NCBI RefSeq assembly: GCF_947623445.1 | Contig: NC_135241.1 | Coordinates: forward strand, 5,644,501-5,708,500 | Source of the DNA: Clavelina lepadiformis | Taxonomy: Eukaryota > Chordata > Ascidiacea > Aplousobranchia > Clavelinidae | Direction: 5' to 3' | DNA length: 64,000 bases | Shown: positions 14,201 to 25,804 of the stretch, in pieces | Numbering within the stretch: the stretch's first letter is position 1 | Layout of the letters: every line of letters starts with the position of its first letter | Notes under the pieces: generated by a model | Told to the model about the DNA's origin: nothing | What the model saw: the letters and a program-made list of their open reading frames with translations, nothing else | Database searches by the model: none | Made by a program: the position numbers and the translations under genes

Positions 14201-16761
14201 TTCCATCTTCTGATCTGGTATAGCTAAAAAGTAGGAAATAAGTTATTGTACCAATGTTACCTAAATCGCGCCCTCAGAGTGATGACTCAAACAACCTTTC
14301 AAGATTACGTGACCGCGCAGCGACCTCCAAGACGAGCAAATGGAACCATTCAATGGACATCAGTGACGTGATGATTTGGTATCTATTTCCTTTACCTCTG
14401 TTCCAGCTGATGCTATTTTTAGCGGTATTTTAGGGTGCAGTGCACACAAGCGCAGTATGCAAATAAAACGCACGGCGGGACTAGTGATTTCGTTTCTGAA
14501 GTCACTAAACACGCTACAGCTCTTAGAAGGAAACGTCAGTACAGTATACTGACCATGATCACTATGTACGTTCTGTTTAACCACTAGTATATAGAATACT
14601 GATCGTGATCATTATATATTTTACCAGCAAGCGCGAAATCGATAGAGTTTTAATTTAACACTTTGCGAAAGCATTAATTCGTATGTAAACGAAGCCAGAC
14701 ACCTTGCCAAAACGTGTATTCCATCGTCACATTGCCAGCGTACACAGAATGTAAAATTATAAGAAGTGCTGAATTAGTGATGACGGTTTCACTGGATTTA
14801 TTATTAACTCAAATATTGTAACTTCTTTAAACAGTTAGGGTCCTTGCAATCATTTTAACTGACGGAATGTACATAAACACCGACACCGAACCTACACAGC
14901 ACAAACTAGACTACTCGTCCTATAGGCGATTACTGTTAGGAGCATTATTAGCCTTTATGCTTTTATCTGAGAGTGCTGCAAACTAATTACTATTTACTGA
15001 ACGCCAACGCTACACTTCGTGAGAATATCCACCCAAATCAGGAACATATTACAAAATCGTATTCGTGGTAGCTCTGCTGCGGCTTGCTTTACCACAAGTT
15101 CGGAATATCTAATCGCACTTCAAGTCGAGTGATTCTGCTGGCAGACGCGTTAGCTAAGCCTATTCTCTTTCTCGTCTCCTTCAGCCGGCGTGCGCGCCTC
15201 TTTTTGTCTTTTTCTTAAAGCTCTGTGCACGCTGATTAAAGAAAATGACGGCGCTCTATTTCAGGTTACTTCTTTGAAAGCACAGTTGGGCTTCTCTGGT
15301 TTTCCATTCGCCTATAGGTGCTTACCACTCATTGCTTGTCGAACGCTGGTTGTCATATGTTGGTTGGTGTGGTATTCTATGCTAGGGCTGAAATATGTCA
15401 CGTATTTTCAGTTCGGCTCGGCATTTTGGTTTTTGTCGCAAACGTTGTTGAAAATAATGGAAATTATACCAAGCAGTTTTAATCGAAACATTGGACTTGG
15501 TAATGAAGCAGACAATAAAAGATCAGTGATGCGCTCTTTACCACATATATCACGACTTAGTTGTGTTGAATTTGTAGTTAAATTTCAAATACATGGCCCA
15601 AAGAACCAGGCTATTTATGGATTGAAATTTTCATTTATGTTTTCAAACGCTTACAGTAAAATGCTGGAATTCAGCAAACCAAAATGCCCTTTTTTGGGTA
15701 CACTTAATTGCAAAGCATGACTAAAATCAGCATGCTAGATACCAAACGAGGTTTGAATGCAAATCATACATGTTTCTATAGGAGCAAAGCCTTCAAACAA
15801 CAGCATGCCTGGTGAAATACGAGAGACCTGTCAACGATAATAAAGAAACATTCATCATCCCACCAAAAGCCGCTCTACCACTCAGGTAAAGGTTAAGCGA
15901 ACCCTGGATTCACAGAGAGAGAGGTGAAAGAAAGAAAAAGGTAGAAATGACGAAAAACGCAGGCTGGGTCTAATTTAAACAGGTGAAATCACGTGACGTC
16001 TAGACGCCACAGACTTATGTTAAATAATGAATAAATGCGTGCGCGGCGATCGGCGGGTCAAATTGGCCGGCGAGAGTGGACGTGACTTCGCCAAGGGCAC
16101 GTACAATCTTCATGACGAGAGGGGGAAATTCATGAAAGGCAATACGTGTCGCCGAAATTAACTGCTGGAACTGGCTGGCGTTCATTGACGTTACCAAAAT
16201 TTGTACAGGCCTTTTTCGGCAACTCGTACCAGGCCAACTTGTTGCGGTTGTGACGTGCGCTATCGTTTGCTTGTTGTGCTGGTTTTAAATGAGACATGTG
16301 CAACAACAATAGCTATATGATTATATTCAAAATTTGGCGTTATTTTTTGTAACGGAAAACGACAATTCAGCGTTGCTTTAGCAAAGTTTACGTCTTGATA
16401 AAATCTGGGAATGCGTACTTCATAAACTTTGTGGGAAACTCAATGAAAGTAAATACCAAGCTACAAGTTGGAGCTTCCAGTTAAAAGAATGTGTAACTCA
16501 GCGAGTCTGTAAACTAAGTCTTAACTCTAAAGTCTAAACGGTTTGATGCTTTGTTATACGAGTAATGATAGATAATTTGAACTGAACAATTGCTGTTTTT
16601 TATGACAAACAAGGTTACTTTACTTACTCACGTGTTTTGATTGCTCTTATATCTATCTTTGCCGTGAATACAGTTTGTATTGACGAAAAATTAAGCATGA
16701 AACTTGCTGCTCGTTTTATTACCAAAAAAACAAAACACCTTCAAAGAAATAGTGAAGGGAA
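11255..16761. other. Non-coding stretch without supported genes
   Basis: About 5.5 kb. It holds a (TAA)n microsatellite at about 13,784-13,806, a near-repeat of about 24 bp around 14,543 and 14,597, and a GC-rich block at 16,020-16,250. A 176-codon open frame at 15,190-15,720 has no recognisable domain and no splice logic. An AATAAA for the minus-strand ZP gene lies at about 16,716-16,721 (TTTATT on the plus strand). Confidence 0.4.
13784..13806. repeat. (TAA)n microsatellite
   Basis: About seven TAA units within ATGATAATAATAATAATAAT-type sequence. Confidence 0.85.
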
Positions 16762-19581
16762 CTAGAGAACAACGTCATGTGGTTTTGGAACATGAGAAAA
16801 ACAATTGCCGTTTCTTCTAATTGCAATAGCAGCTACTGAAAGAACGCTCAACACCAAAAGGGATGTACCAGCAACATAAGCAGGTAACGCTGCAAGGGAA
16901 ATAAAAAAAAAACAGCATAAACAGACAACAATATTAGGCCTACTGTTATAATAGTAAGCGACCAAGTGCAGACTTTAAGATTCGGACAAGCTGGTTCTGG
17001 CCACGAATTATTGAAATCATAAATACCCTTGTCTTTGCCCTGGGATATTGAGTTTTGTGAATCATCGACAAACGCTTCGATATCTTCGGCCTTTTCATGT
17101 TGAGCCTCGTCATAGAAACCTTTGTTTTCTCCTTCATCAGGATACATCTTCATCCACTTTGATCCGCGTTCTCCACTGATGATGGTGATAGGACCGACCA
17201 TGGAAAGCACATCGTTATCATATTCCTCAAGTAATCTAGCCGAACGCTTTGTTATTTTCCGGCAATGTTGAATATCAGCATTACGGCATTGCTGGACAAA
17301 AACATACTTTGCTTGACTGGTTTAAGAAATAATTTTGTACTTAAAAGGCTATGTGTTCCAAATTGACTATACAGTACTACAAAGAATGACAATTAAGCAA
17401 AGATTAGCTATGTACACGGAATTATTGGTTTTTAAAGCAAGTGGTAAAACCTCAAGGCACCTGTAAATAATCTGTGTGACACAAGCAGGTCTTCAAATGG
17501 ATGTATACCCTACTACAGGTCGTTACCCTTGGAACTTGGAATGTTATGCACGCAGACTCGGATGCTGTTATCTTTCCAGCGTGTACCGAAATATATAAAC
17601 CTGCCTGGACTGGACAGCTGCGCAAAAACAATACCCTTTCATCTCCACTTATAGCAAAATATTAAACCAAAGGGTTGGACGACTGATTACCCGTCATTTA
17701 AGAGATTTACAATCCGCGGCGCATAAAACTCCTGGTGGCACGACAAGAACACCTCCTCCAGTGTTGTAACAAGACGTGGCTGAGACAATAATTGCTGCAC
17801 CACAAAAATGAAGATGATTTACGAGAAAGATCACGTGACGCATAGCAACGCAAGGCAAGCTCATCTGAATAAGTGACGCTGCAGCGTTTACCTGCTGGGT
17901 GTTGACCGTGACAAGAAGATGGATGTTCTCACCAACGGTATAGACCGCTCCTTCGCTGAGATTGTACGGTTTTGGACAGCTGCCAGGACAAGAATCAACT
18001 TTACAAAGATCAAAATCAATATTAAGAGTTCCGTCTGCTGTTACAATGGTGCGGTGTGGATCAACCCTATACAGAAAAATAGTCAACCATAAATTGTAGT
18101 GCACAGTATATCTAATAATGGTCAACACATAAATACTAATTCATTAACTCTTGTAGTAGACTAGTAGTGCACTTTCGTCTGTTCCATATTATGTAGTTTT
18201 AAATAAGTAAATCGCGTTTTTGTTACAAACTTGCTTACATTGGCTGCATTGAGGAGACAATGACTTCATAGTCTTGAGCATAGATACATTCAAACTGCAG
18301 AATCGACACGGGCATATCGTAACGACCATTGTCGCTTCCTCTGTTTATCCAGATCCTGTTTGTGAAAGAAACCTCATCGAAGCGTCGACGCCGATTTCTG
18401 AAGGTTCCACATCCGTTAAACGGAAGGCCGACTTTAATCTGATATTGGTTGCCGCCCGAGAACGTTGCTGCAACCAAAATGATGATAAGCGAAAAAAAAC
18501 AAACTGTCTAGTACACTTTGTTAGTTATAGCACATAGTGGGCTAAAGCAAGATGGGAAATTGATATGGTTGCATATAGGCTGTTACCTCGACAGTCGATT
18601 GACCTCTTCGAACTACCGTCAGGAGTAGGCGAAATATAAATGTAGCTGTTGCGTTTCTTTCCGTCAAATTCCGTGTATAACTCCGTAGAGATATCCACAA
18701 CTATTTCCGATGGATCGCAGCGTATCCGTGGTACAGCTAGGTGGTGAAGATGTTAGGCTACATCTTCACCGCTTAATAAAACTGGTCTCGAAAAATTTAC
18801 TCACCAATGGTACAATTTTTACCAATGAAACCAGATGGGCTTATGCAGAAATATCCAAGCTCATGACGACATGAGGGTACGCACTGACAGTCCCCACGAC
18901 AAGGCATGGTTGAGCAAGCATCCTCCAGCAAGCTAATGTTGGTTTCGCATAATGCACCTGTCCACCCGGCGTCACAGTAGCACCTATACAGCAATCGAAA
19001 AATGTAGATTGTACAGTTGATCTCTTACTACGTTTTGAAAAAATATTAACTATCCTATTTGCTGCATGAAAAATTATAGTATTTTTAGCTTACGTGAAAC
19101 CAAATGGAGTATTTTGGCACACCCCATTGAGACAAGGCGTATCTTTACAAGTTTCAACACTGACATTAGTGCAGGTAACGACGTCGCTGTACAAATAGTA
19201 AAATACTGTTACAGTAAAGCCATCTTCTGGAAAGCAATTTATTGTAAAAGGCGTGCTTTGAAAGCTATTAACGAAACCTACTTCTCTACATTGCAAACTT
19301 GGTTTGCAGCGCACTCATTTTCGCAAAGCGCTATCTGTCCATAGCCTGTAAGATGGGAACAATGTCACAAAATTAATGTCTTTTGAGCGATACCCGTAAG
19401 TTATTGGTATAAAAATTTGGTAGCCTACTTTAATTGAACTTTTATATTACCTTTTGCAGAACATTCCAGGTATAAATAATACAACCTGCAACAAAACAAA
19501 AACACCACGATAAAAGTTATTAAAAACATTTGCACAACATGCAGATTTACAAACATACCCAAAACAAATGAAAAGCTTCAT
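16762..19581 (-). CDS. EGF-like and ZP-domain transmembrane protein, complete, 12 exons
   Basis: Exons in transcript order: 19559-19581, 19451-19485, 19282-19345, 19094-19186, 18805-18983, 18587-18736, 18239-18467, 17892-18066, 17691-17794, 17461-17617, 17027-17291, 16762-16889. All junctions agree in phase and sum to 1602 nt (533 residues). A signal peptide, MKLFICFGLYYLYLECSA, is followed by EGF-like cysteine modules (about residues 25-130, for example CKDTPCLNGVC and CYCDAGWTGALCE). A full ZP domain then runs from about 135 to 413 (start RCDPSEIVVD, middle GLPFNGCGT, C-terminal half LLNDGCPVQAG and VYIHLKTCLC). A dibasic site, KITKRSAR, follows the last ZP cysteines and fits furin-type processing. 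The last exon encodes a membrane segment (about 491-515) and a short basic-start tail. ZP proteins polymerise into extracellular matrices; related EGF-ZP proteins occur in ascidian egg coats, but that role here is inference. Confidence 0.88.
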
Positions 19582-21934
19582 TCCACAAACAATTTTAAAT
19601 AAGTAATTAGAGGGAAGGAAAAACTTAAAGTTTAAACAGAATTACAACACAAATGACAAATGCAACTGAAAAAGTAAACGTTCAGGCCACACCATTAAGC
19701 AGATTATTGCTAATGGCAACCTGCGCTCTCGTATTTGCGAAAAGAGCCCATCACCACAATTCACAGCACGCTAATTGCTGTTTGCCGAAAAAATTTTGGC
19801 ATTGATAAGTTGATACGAAATGGGCCAGCGCTCAGCACATATTTTATATACTTGAAGAAACAGGTTTATTAATTAATTTATTAATTAGCTAATTTGCTCA
19901 CACCTTTTTATTTGGCAACAGTTTTTGTATAGCATTGGAAAAAATGTGTTAATTTTTGATAGCAAATGGATTACAAATTATCAAAAATTCCGATAGGATA
20001 ACTGTTTTTCTTAATGGAAGCGCGTCTGTCCGTTAGTTATGTTACATAACATTTTACAAATTCACAGCATGTGTTTAATTACGAAAATGAAACAACCAGA
20101 ATTAGCAGAAATTTATTACAATTTAACCTACTTTTATTGGTGGAAACGGAAAGACTATAAAACGATTCTAAGCTTTCTTTGTATCGTTGGTGAGCGTAAT
20201 GCAAAAGTTTTTAACCCTTGAAATAAATTGTAAAATTATATAAAAATTAAAATTTCTAAACCATGAATTATTTTTATTTAATTTAAAATTATAAAAATAA
20301 CCTACTGTAAATTAATTATTACTGTTAACAAAGTAATTTATAAAGTGTTGGATTCGGTTAAAAATAATAGCATTATATTAGACTTAGAATGCTTGCTGAT
20401 ATAATTTTGCTAAGTTTAAGCTTTGCTTTGTTCTACCCTTTCTGTGTATGAGCCACGTGAATAATGTGTGTCCATATAGTTTTATAATATAGGCTTATAA
20501 CTTTTCAATCTTCCATTTATGAAGCTAAAAATGGGTTGGAACAAGGAGGTTTTATTAGTTTATGTTAATTATATTGAACTTTAAATAATTTTATGACTTT
20601 GTCAATGAAAAATTACTATTATCTTACTATTATCAAACGCCACAGAATCAAAGACTTGTTATTTTGGTGATATTTTTTCAAGTGCTTGTCAGTGGTGATG
20701 TCGTAAATGCGCCACCAGTGTGTTTTAGTTAGGTTTTCTTGCATTTGTTTCTTGTTTGTCGTTTCCTTTTCTGGAAATGTGTGACCAAAAAGTTTTCCAA
20801 TGAGACAGGTAAAATTTTGTTTATAGCACACCATACGTAGGCTACCTTTTTTATTGTAATTTTACAAACTGTCTTGGTTAAATGCATGTGGCCGAAACGT
20901 CACGTTTCTATATTTCTGAAATACCTTCAGGAGCAAAATATTTGGAGTTACGATTATCGACTAGGTCTAATACTTAAAATTAAGTGTGTACCGAATCGTG
21001 TTTTTTGGATTCGATTCGAAACCAAATTTATGGAAAAAGTAACCGAATTAAATATTTCGGCTGAATCCTACAATCGGGTATTGCAAGTATTCGTATTTCA
21101 AAAGTGCACGAAGCAGTGCTTAGCCCAGTGGTTTTCAACCTTTCATTGTTCGTGGCCCCCTTACAGTGACTCTCAAAATCCTTGCCCCTCTGCTCATCAG
21201 TAAAAAATGTAGATTGTTAATTGCAAGACGCGTTTTACTTCACTACTGCGTGTGCAGTAGCCTTCTCGTTTTTTTTTCTAGGTTTTACCTCAAGCAGCTG
21301 GCACATTTTTTCATGAATAAAAAAAGAAGTTCGCTAATGAGCATTCGCACGCTTTTGAGGATCATTCAAGCCAAGGTTTTAACCCGATTACTGATGTTAG
21401 TCCACTTAAACTTTATATGCAATAGCTTGACTGTTTTCCAAAATTTTCTTCCTGTACTACGGTATATAATTAAGCTAATATTAAAACATACAAGCTTCGC
21501 ACAAGTTTTTAAAAGCAAAATTAAACTTTTTGTTTATAGGCTACATGTGTTTTTTACATGATCAAAGGGTACAATTTTTCATACGACACTACAGTGTTAT
21601 CAGACGCCGGCAAGCACAACCTATAACAATGCAATCAGATTGAACTTTTTAGTGAAAGCATTGGACGTTTTCGTATTTGTACCTTTTAAAGTTATAAATT
21701 GTTGAAGACATGAAATTGAGGCATGGAATTCTTCAGAGATAAAAATACAGTATATGTCTTCGTCATGGGTACCGTTGTGTCATTACCACATTCGACTAAT
21801 TGTTTTATCTTTGTCGGAATATCATGATAAATTTTCTTACAACACGGTAAGCTGATAACATACAATTAACAAAAATACGTTACCAGGCAATGGAATAATA
21901 ACATTGTTGACGACATCACTGCACATCGTCTTAA
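19582..21934. other. 5' flank of the EGF-ZP gene; no further gene seen
   Basis: Very AT-rich DNA with runs such as TTAATTAATTTATTAATTA near 19,870 and homopolymer-like stretches up to 20,350. No supported exon. A single hAT-like terminus (CAGTGGTTTTCAACC) sits at 21,126, but I did not find its partner end. Confidence 0.4.
21126..21200 (+). mobile_element. Isolated hAT-like terminal sequence
   Basis: CAGTGGTTTTCAACCTTTC followed by GTGGCCCCC is the usual left end of Charlie-like hAT elements. No inverted partner or duplication was found downstream, so this is probably a decayed end. The right limit given is arbitrary. Confidence 0.35.
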
Positions 21935-22200
21935 GTGTATACCTCCGAAATTAGCTTTATGTAATTGGTAGAAAGCAAGAAGTATGCCCAGTGAGAGCAA
22001 AGCAATTGTAACTATCATCTCTCGTTGCATTCGAATCAAAGATGGACGCGTTAATTGTCATCGCCTTGTCAACAACATTTCCAGCAACCTTTCATGAGAC
22101 AGGGGTTTGCCGGTTTTTTTTCCAAGACACTCACACAAAGGTGCCCATTCTTGACGGACATCGTAATCCAGACGTTTACCAGGACAATTCTGAAAGTGCT

Positions 22201-22208
22201 GAAAATTC
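22201..22208. repeat. 8-bp target site duplication of the MULE (left)
   Basis: GAAAATTC here is repeated exactly at 24,646-24,653 on the other side of the element. Confidence 0.85.
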
Positions 22209-22352
22209 GGTTTGGTGACACTTAATCACGCGACACTTAATCACGCGACGCTTAATCACCGACACATAATCACTAGGACATTTAATCACGCGACACTTAA
22301 TCACGCGACACATAATCACTTGGACATTTAATCACGCGACATTTAATCACAT
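22209..22352 (+). repeat. Left terminal inverted repeat of the MULE (tandem-unit array)
   Basis: About nine consecutive units of the type GACACTTAATCACGC, with the variants GACACATAATCACTAG and GACATTTAATCACGC in a fixed order. The same order is mirrored in the right arm, so the arms share a common arrangement. Confidence 0.88.
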
Positions 22353-22476
22353 ATTTACAGTATCGAAAATTGCATGTCTACACACGAAAAAACAAATATA
22401 AACCTGAAAAGAAATTGTTAAAATGATTAAACATTGCTTGCGCAGATAAGGCTACCGTACACACTAGGTAACAATG

Positions 22477-23850
22477 TCATGCATGGGAAATGTGAGCAAC
22501 TGCACGAAGATAAACTAAAATCTCGCTTGACAGATAACGGTCAACTGTGTTTTGCACGCTCAGTTTCAGTGCCTTATACCGCATTGGAATAGAAGGTTGA
22601 GTACCAGCAATTCCTTGCAGAAACGTTGCACGTTGCATTTGAATTTCTTTTTCAATTCCCTGTATGAAAGTCCACAATGTCGGGTGGTGGCATTGAAAAA
22701 GCACTTGGAGACCAAAATGCCAACCTTCGACTGCATTTGTGGTTCTTGCAGTGCAACCTGCCCCGGCTTCGTAATGATTCCAACTTTCGATTGGAAAGAT
22801 GGCTGAGCCGTAATTTTCACCACGTCCCGGACGTCGTCTGCCTCTGATATATGTGTGTTCGAAATACGAAAGCAGCTCAGGCATCTTCTCGTGATCGGGC
22901 ATGCTATCAGCTAAGATCGGAAATGACTCGACTACGTCAGAGGAAGGGACCATGGCTAAGGCTGGTAAACACCGAACAGCTGTTCTTAATTCGTCATCAG
23001 ACTCGTAGTCACATTTCATGCCAATTTCATTAAGTTTGCACAGGACGCTTTGCGTAAGGTGAAAATAACAACTCCTAACATTTGCAGTAGGAAATGCTTT
23101 GCGGAAAGCACTTACTGCGGCATTCTCAAAATCGAGCAAAACGCATTCCGGTGCAGCAGTGGGGATCATTGTTTTAATTGCATCAAGGATGCGATTGTAC
23201 GTTGCTCGCGTTTTATTTTGAACGAGGCAGTAAACTGCTGCAGGAATAAAACCGGGAACAAGTTCAAAATGTACTGTGTACAGTTGAAAGAACAAAGACG
23301 GTACAACCTTGAACGTTCCATCAGCTAGCCACAATTTCGCTCTGGCCAAACCGTCTAGCAGAGTCGTGCAAAATCATGAGCTGGAATGTTTCTGGTATTG
23401 TGAAATTAGTATCCATCGGAGACTGTAGAGCGGCCGTACAGTGTGCTGTTCGCGACGTTTTCTCTGCAAGGTCCGCTTCAAAGATTGCTTTTTTGGCAGC
23501 GCCATTAGTACACCTGGTTCCAAGTCTCTGCTTACAGACCCGATGACGTTGCTTGTACTGGCTGACAGTTCACCCATATTCACCTTCATTTGACTGATAG
23601 CTTGTCTTGCCAAAGCCGACTCTTTGTTGCCGCCGTGGTTATGTTCAGGATCAGCGTCAGTTATGATTTGGTTTCCTTCGGTTGTTATACGAGCCCGGCA
23701 CCGACTTTTCTGGTAGAGTTTGCAACGCCACTGAATCGTTCCGTTTGCGTACTCACGGTGTTTGACAAACTCGTACTGTTTGTGCAGCACCGATTGATTC
23801 CCTTTCGCTGTTAAGCTAAACTGCACTGTCTTATTAAAGTTATTAGTCAT
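22477..23850 (-). pseudogene. FLYWCH-MULE transposase, broken by an in-frame stop
   Basis: The natural start is probably MTNNFNKTVQFSL at 23,850. Residues 1-75 form a FLYWCH-type zinc finger (YEFVKHREYANGTIQWRCKL, CRARITTEGN, DPEHNHGG). A basic linker follows. After TGA at 23,374-23,376 the same frame continues as LDGLARAKLWLADGTFKV, the start of the MULE DDE core. It keeps the first Asp of ADGTFK, LLDFENAAVSAFRKAFP, the CYFHLTQSVLCKL box, and the Glu of NAVEGWH. Residues expected just before LDGLARAK are garbled or missing around the stop, so a small loss probably occurred there too. The enzyme would cut and join transposon ends; this copy looks inactive. Confidence 0.82.
23697..23746. repeat. 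50-bp direct repeat, source copy
   Basis: The 50 bases starting GGCACCGACTTTTCTGG are repeated exactly at 23,864-23,913. This copy lies within the conserved zinc-finger coding region, so it is the probable source. Confidence 0.8.
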
Positions 23851-23937
23851 AGTAATGTCCGTTGGCACCGACTTTTCTGGTAGAGTTTGCAACGCCACTG
23901 AATCGTTCCGTTTTTATTAGTCATAGTAATGTCCGTT
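23840..23937. repeat. Templated-insertion-like duplication just upstream of the transposase start
   Basis: The arrangement is X-A-X. X is the 24 bases TTATTAGTCATAGTAATG... at 23,840-23,863, repeated at 23,914-23,937. A is the 50-bp block copied from 23,697-23,746. The insert adds an artificial N-terminal extension (MALQTLPEKSVPTDIT) in frame ahead of MTNNF. Confidence 0.8.
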
Positions 23938-23988
23938 AAATTAAAATAATCACGATTTACAACGGTAAAACAGCGGCAGGCTATAGAC

Positions 23989-24443
23989 CAAGGGTCGGCA
24001 ATCTACGGCCCGGCCTGCGAAATCGTCCGGCCCGAGACATAAAAATGGTGCGAAGGCGGTAGACTAGTATCTCGTACTAAGTACGAGATTGTCTGTAGAC
24101 TAGACTAGTCGTTATAGATACAAAGAGAGATGCACACGAGCTTGAATTACTGAATTTTCCTCACGCTTTTCCGACATTCGTTCTCTACAAAATAAATTCA
24201 GGCTATTCAGTACTCCTTTTGATGTGGACGCCAATACCATTCCCGAAAAATTTCAAATGGACCTTATTCAAGTGTGAATACATATATTTTGCTCTTTTTG
24301 TGATTGGTATGATTGAGATTGCAGCAATGTAGCGTAATATACTGAAGTGAGTGTGAATTATAGTATTAATGATAATTCCGGCCCGCCAAAGAGTTGTACA
24401 CTCGACATTTGGCCCGTGACTAGCAAAAGGTTGCCGACCCCTG
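23989..24443. mobile_element. hAT-type MITE nested in the MULE, 455 bp
   Basis: The left end CAAGGGTCGGCAATCTACGG is mirrored by the right end GGTTGCCGACCCCTG. An exact 8-bp duplication, CTATAGAC, lies at 23,981-23,988 and 24,444-24,451. GGCCCGGCC-type subterminal blocks occur at both ends. Being inside the MULE, it arrived later. Confidence 0.88.
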
Positions 24444-24464
24444 CTATAGACAAAGGCGCTGTCC

Positions 24465-24645
24465 AAGTGCTGTCGCGTCCAAGTGATTATGTGTCGCGTG
24501 ATTAAATGTCGCGTGATTAAGTGTTCAAGTCGCGTGATTAAATGTCCAAGTGATTATGTGTCGCGTGATTAAATGTCCTAGTGATTATGTGTCGGTGATT
24601 AAGCGTTGCGTGATTAAGTGTCGCGTGATTAAGTGTCGGTACACC
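24465..24645 (-). repeat. Right terminal inverted repeat of the MULE
   Basis: This is the mirror image of the left arm, with about ten units of the GTCGCGTGATTAAGTG type. It is slightly longer than the left arm because a few units are duplicated. Confidence 0.85.
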
Positions 24646-24840
24646 GAAAATTCACTTCGAAACTGAAGAATACTTTCTTTAATAAAAGTAACAAGATAAG
24701 AAAGAAATTTAAATGCAAGCTTATTTGTAAGCAGTATTGGGTGTAGGCCTACTGTCTGAAGCTTTTTTCAATACCATTGCATTATTTACAAAAGAAAAGT
24801 CGAATGGATGTTTCATTTCAAGTATGTAGCAACGCATAAC

Positions 24841-25804
24841 CATAGTAGCGGATTAAGGCGGGGGCTAATGCGGATACAGCCTAAGGCCCACCGGCAAAAA
24901 TTGGCCCACCTGAATACCAACGTCTTTATGAAAAAAATAAGCATGCTTCTACATTTGTGATTATACGAACTGTTTACTGTAGCTGAGTGAAACTTTCGCA
25001 TCTCTTAATCCTGTTTTGTATTAAACGAGGTGATTGTTTTGTTCGCAATTATTGACATTACGGGAAATTAAATAGTTTTTCAATTGATTTTTATTGCAAC
25101 TTTTTAAAATGAATATATTGCAAATAAAATTCAATTAGGCGGTGTCTTCATATAACTAAAGTGACTTATGAAAAACGTATCCCCAAGCAAAAATGGATAT
25201 ATTTGTTTGCTGAATTTTTTGATCTTTTATATAGGCCTACTATAGCTTGCTTAAATTGACTTAACTCACTTGTTCTATTACAGGCCTAGGTCTGCAACAG
25301 TCATCGAAAATGGTACAAAGAAGATACCTATGAATCGTTATTGCTCAACCCATTGCTGGTTGCTGTCGTGCTTGAAGAATGCAGAAGACACAACCAATGT
25401 AAGACCCAATCTTACATCACATTTAAACTCATGAAGAGCGACTTAATAAACTCAGGAAAAACACCATGGCATGTATAGCCTATACTAAGCTTCGTTTGGC
25501 TTGCATTTATTAAACACGTTTTTGCAAAACTAACTTTATTTGGATCTTAAACCTGTAAGATCAATTATTTTTTGTCAAATCAAACTTCGCTCTTGGTCGA
25601 GGCTTTTATTAAATATGATTTACAGAGAATGTGTTGGTTAAATATTTTCAAAAATAAGGAATTTCTATTACACGTTAGGGGAAATACAGTTTGTTTAATA
25701 TTCTGTCTGCATTTTATTTTGTATTAAATGGTCGAGACAAAATTCCGTATAGGCCCCATGATACCTTTTAGCCCCAGACCCATCACGGTCTTAATATGAC
25801 TCTG
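24841..25804. mobile_element. hAT-like element, shorter copy, 964 bp
   Basis: It begins CATAGTAGCGGATTAAGG and ends CTTAATATGACTCTG, a CA...TG border with imperfect inverted ends (AGCGGATTAAG and CTTAAT). Flanks CGCATAAC (24,833-24,840) and AGCATAAC (25,805-25,812) form a near-perfect 8-bp duplication. The intact paralogue reads straight across the same point at 27,598-27,612, so it is an empty-site control. A longer relative is at 29,623-31,648. Its internal sequence shares with that copy the frame HRKWYKEDTYES. Confidence 0.8.

Larger units (their letters stand above)
22209..24645 (-). mobile_element. MULE-type (Mutator-like) DNA transposon with repeat-built inverted ends, 2437 bp
   Basis: Long terminal inverted repeats start GGTTTGGTGACACTTAATC on the left and, read inward from the right, GGTGTACCGACACTTAATC. 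Each arm (about 22,209-22,352 and 24,465-24,645) is a tandem run of about nine or ten variants of a 15-16 bp unit, GACACTTAATCACGC. The element encodes a FLYWCH-like zinc finger plus a MULE transposase domain on the minus strand, and is flanked by the exact 8-bp duplication GAAAATTC. It carries a nested hAT MITE at 23,989-24,443. It lies in intron 3 of the sulfotransferase pseudogene; the intact paralogue lacks it, which confirms the insertion. Confidence 0.9.

Noticed and set aside
15190-15720. 176-codon open frame on plus strand
   Set aside because: No signal of a known domain, mixed composition and no matching splice partners. Kept only as a mention.
23374-23898. Start of transposase at MALQTLPEKS
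   Set aside because: That N-terminus is produced by the duplicated 50-bp block; MTNNF at 23,850 is the likely natural start.
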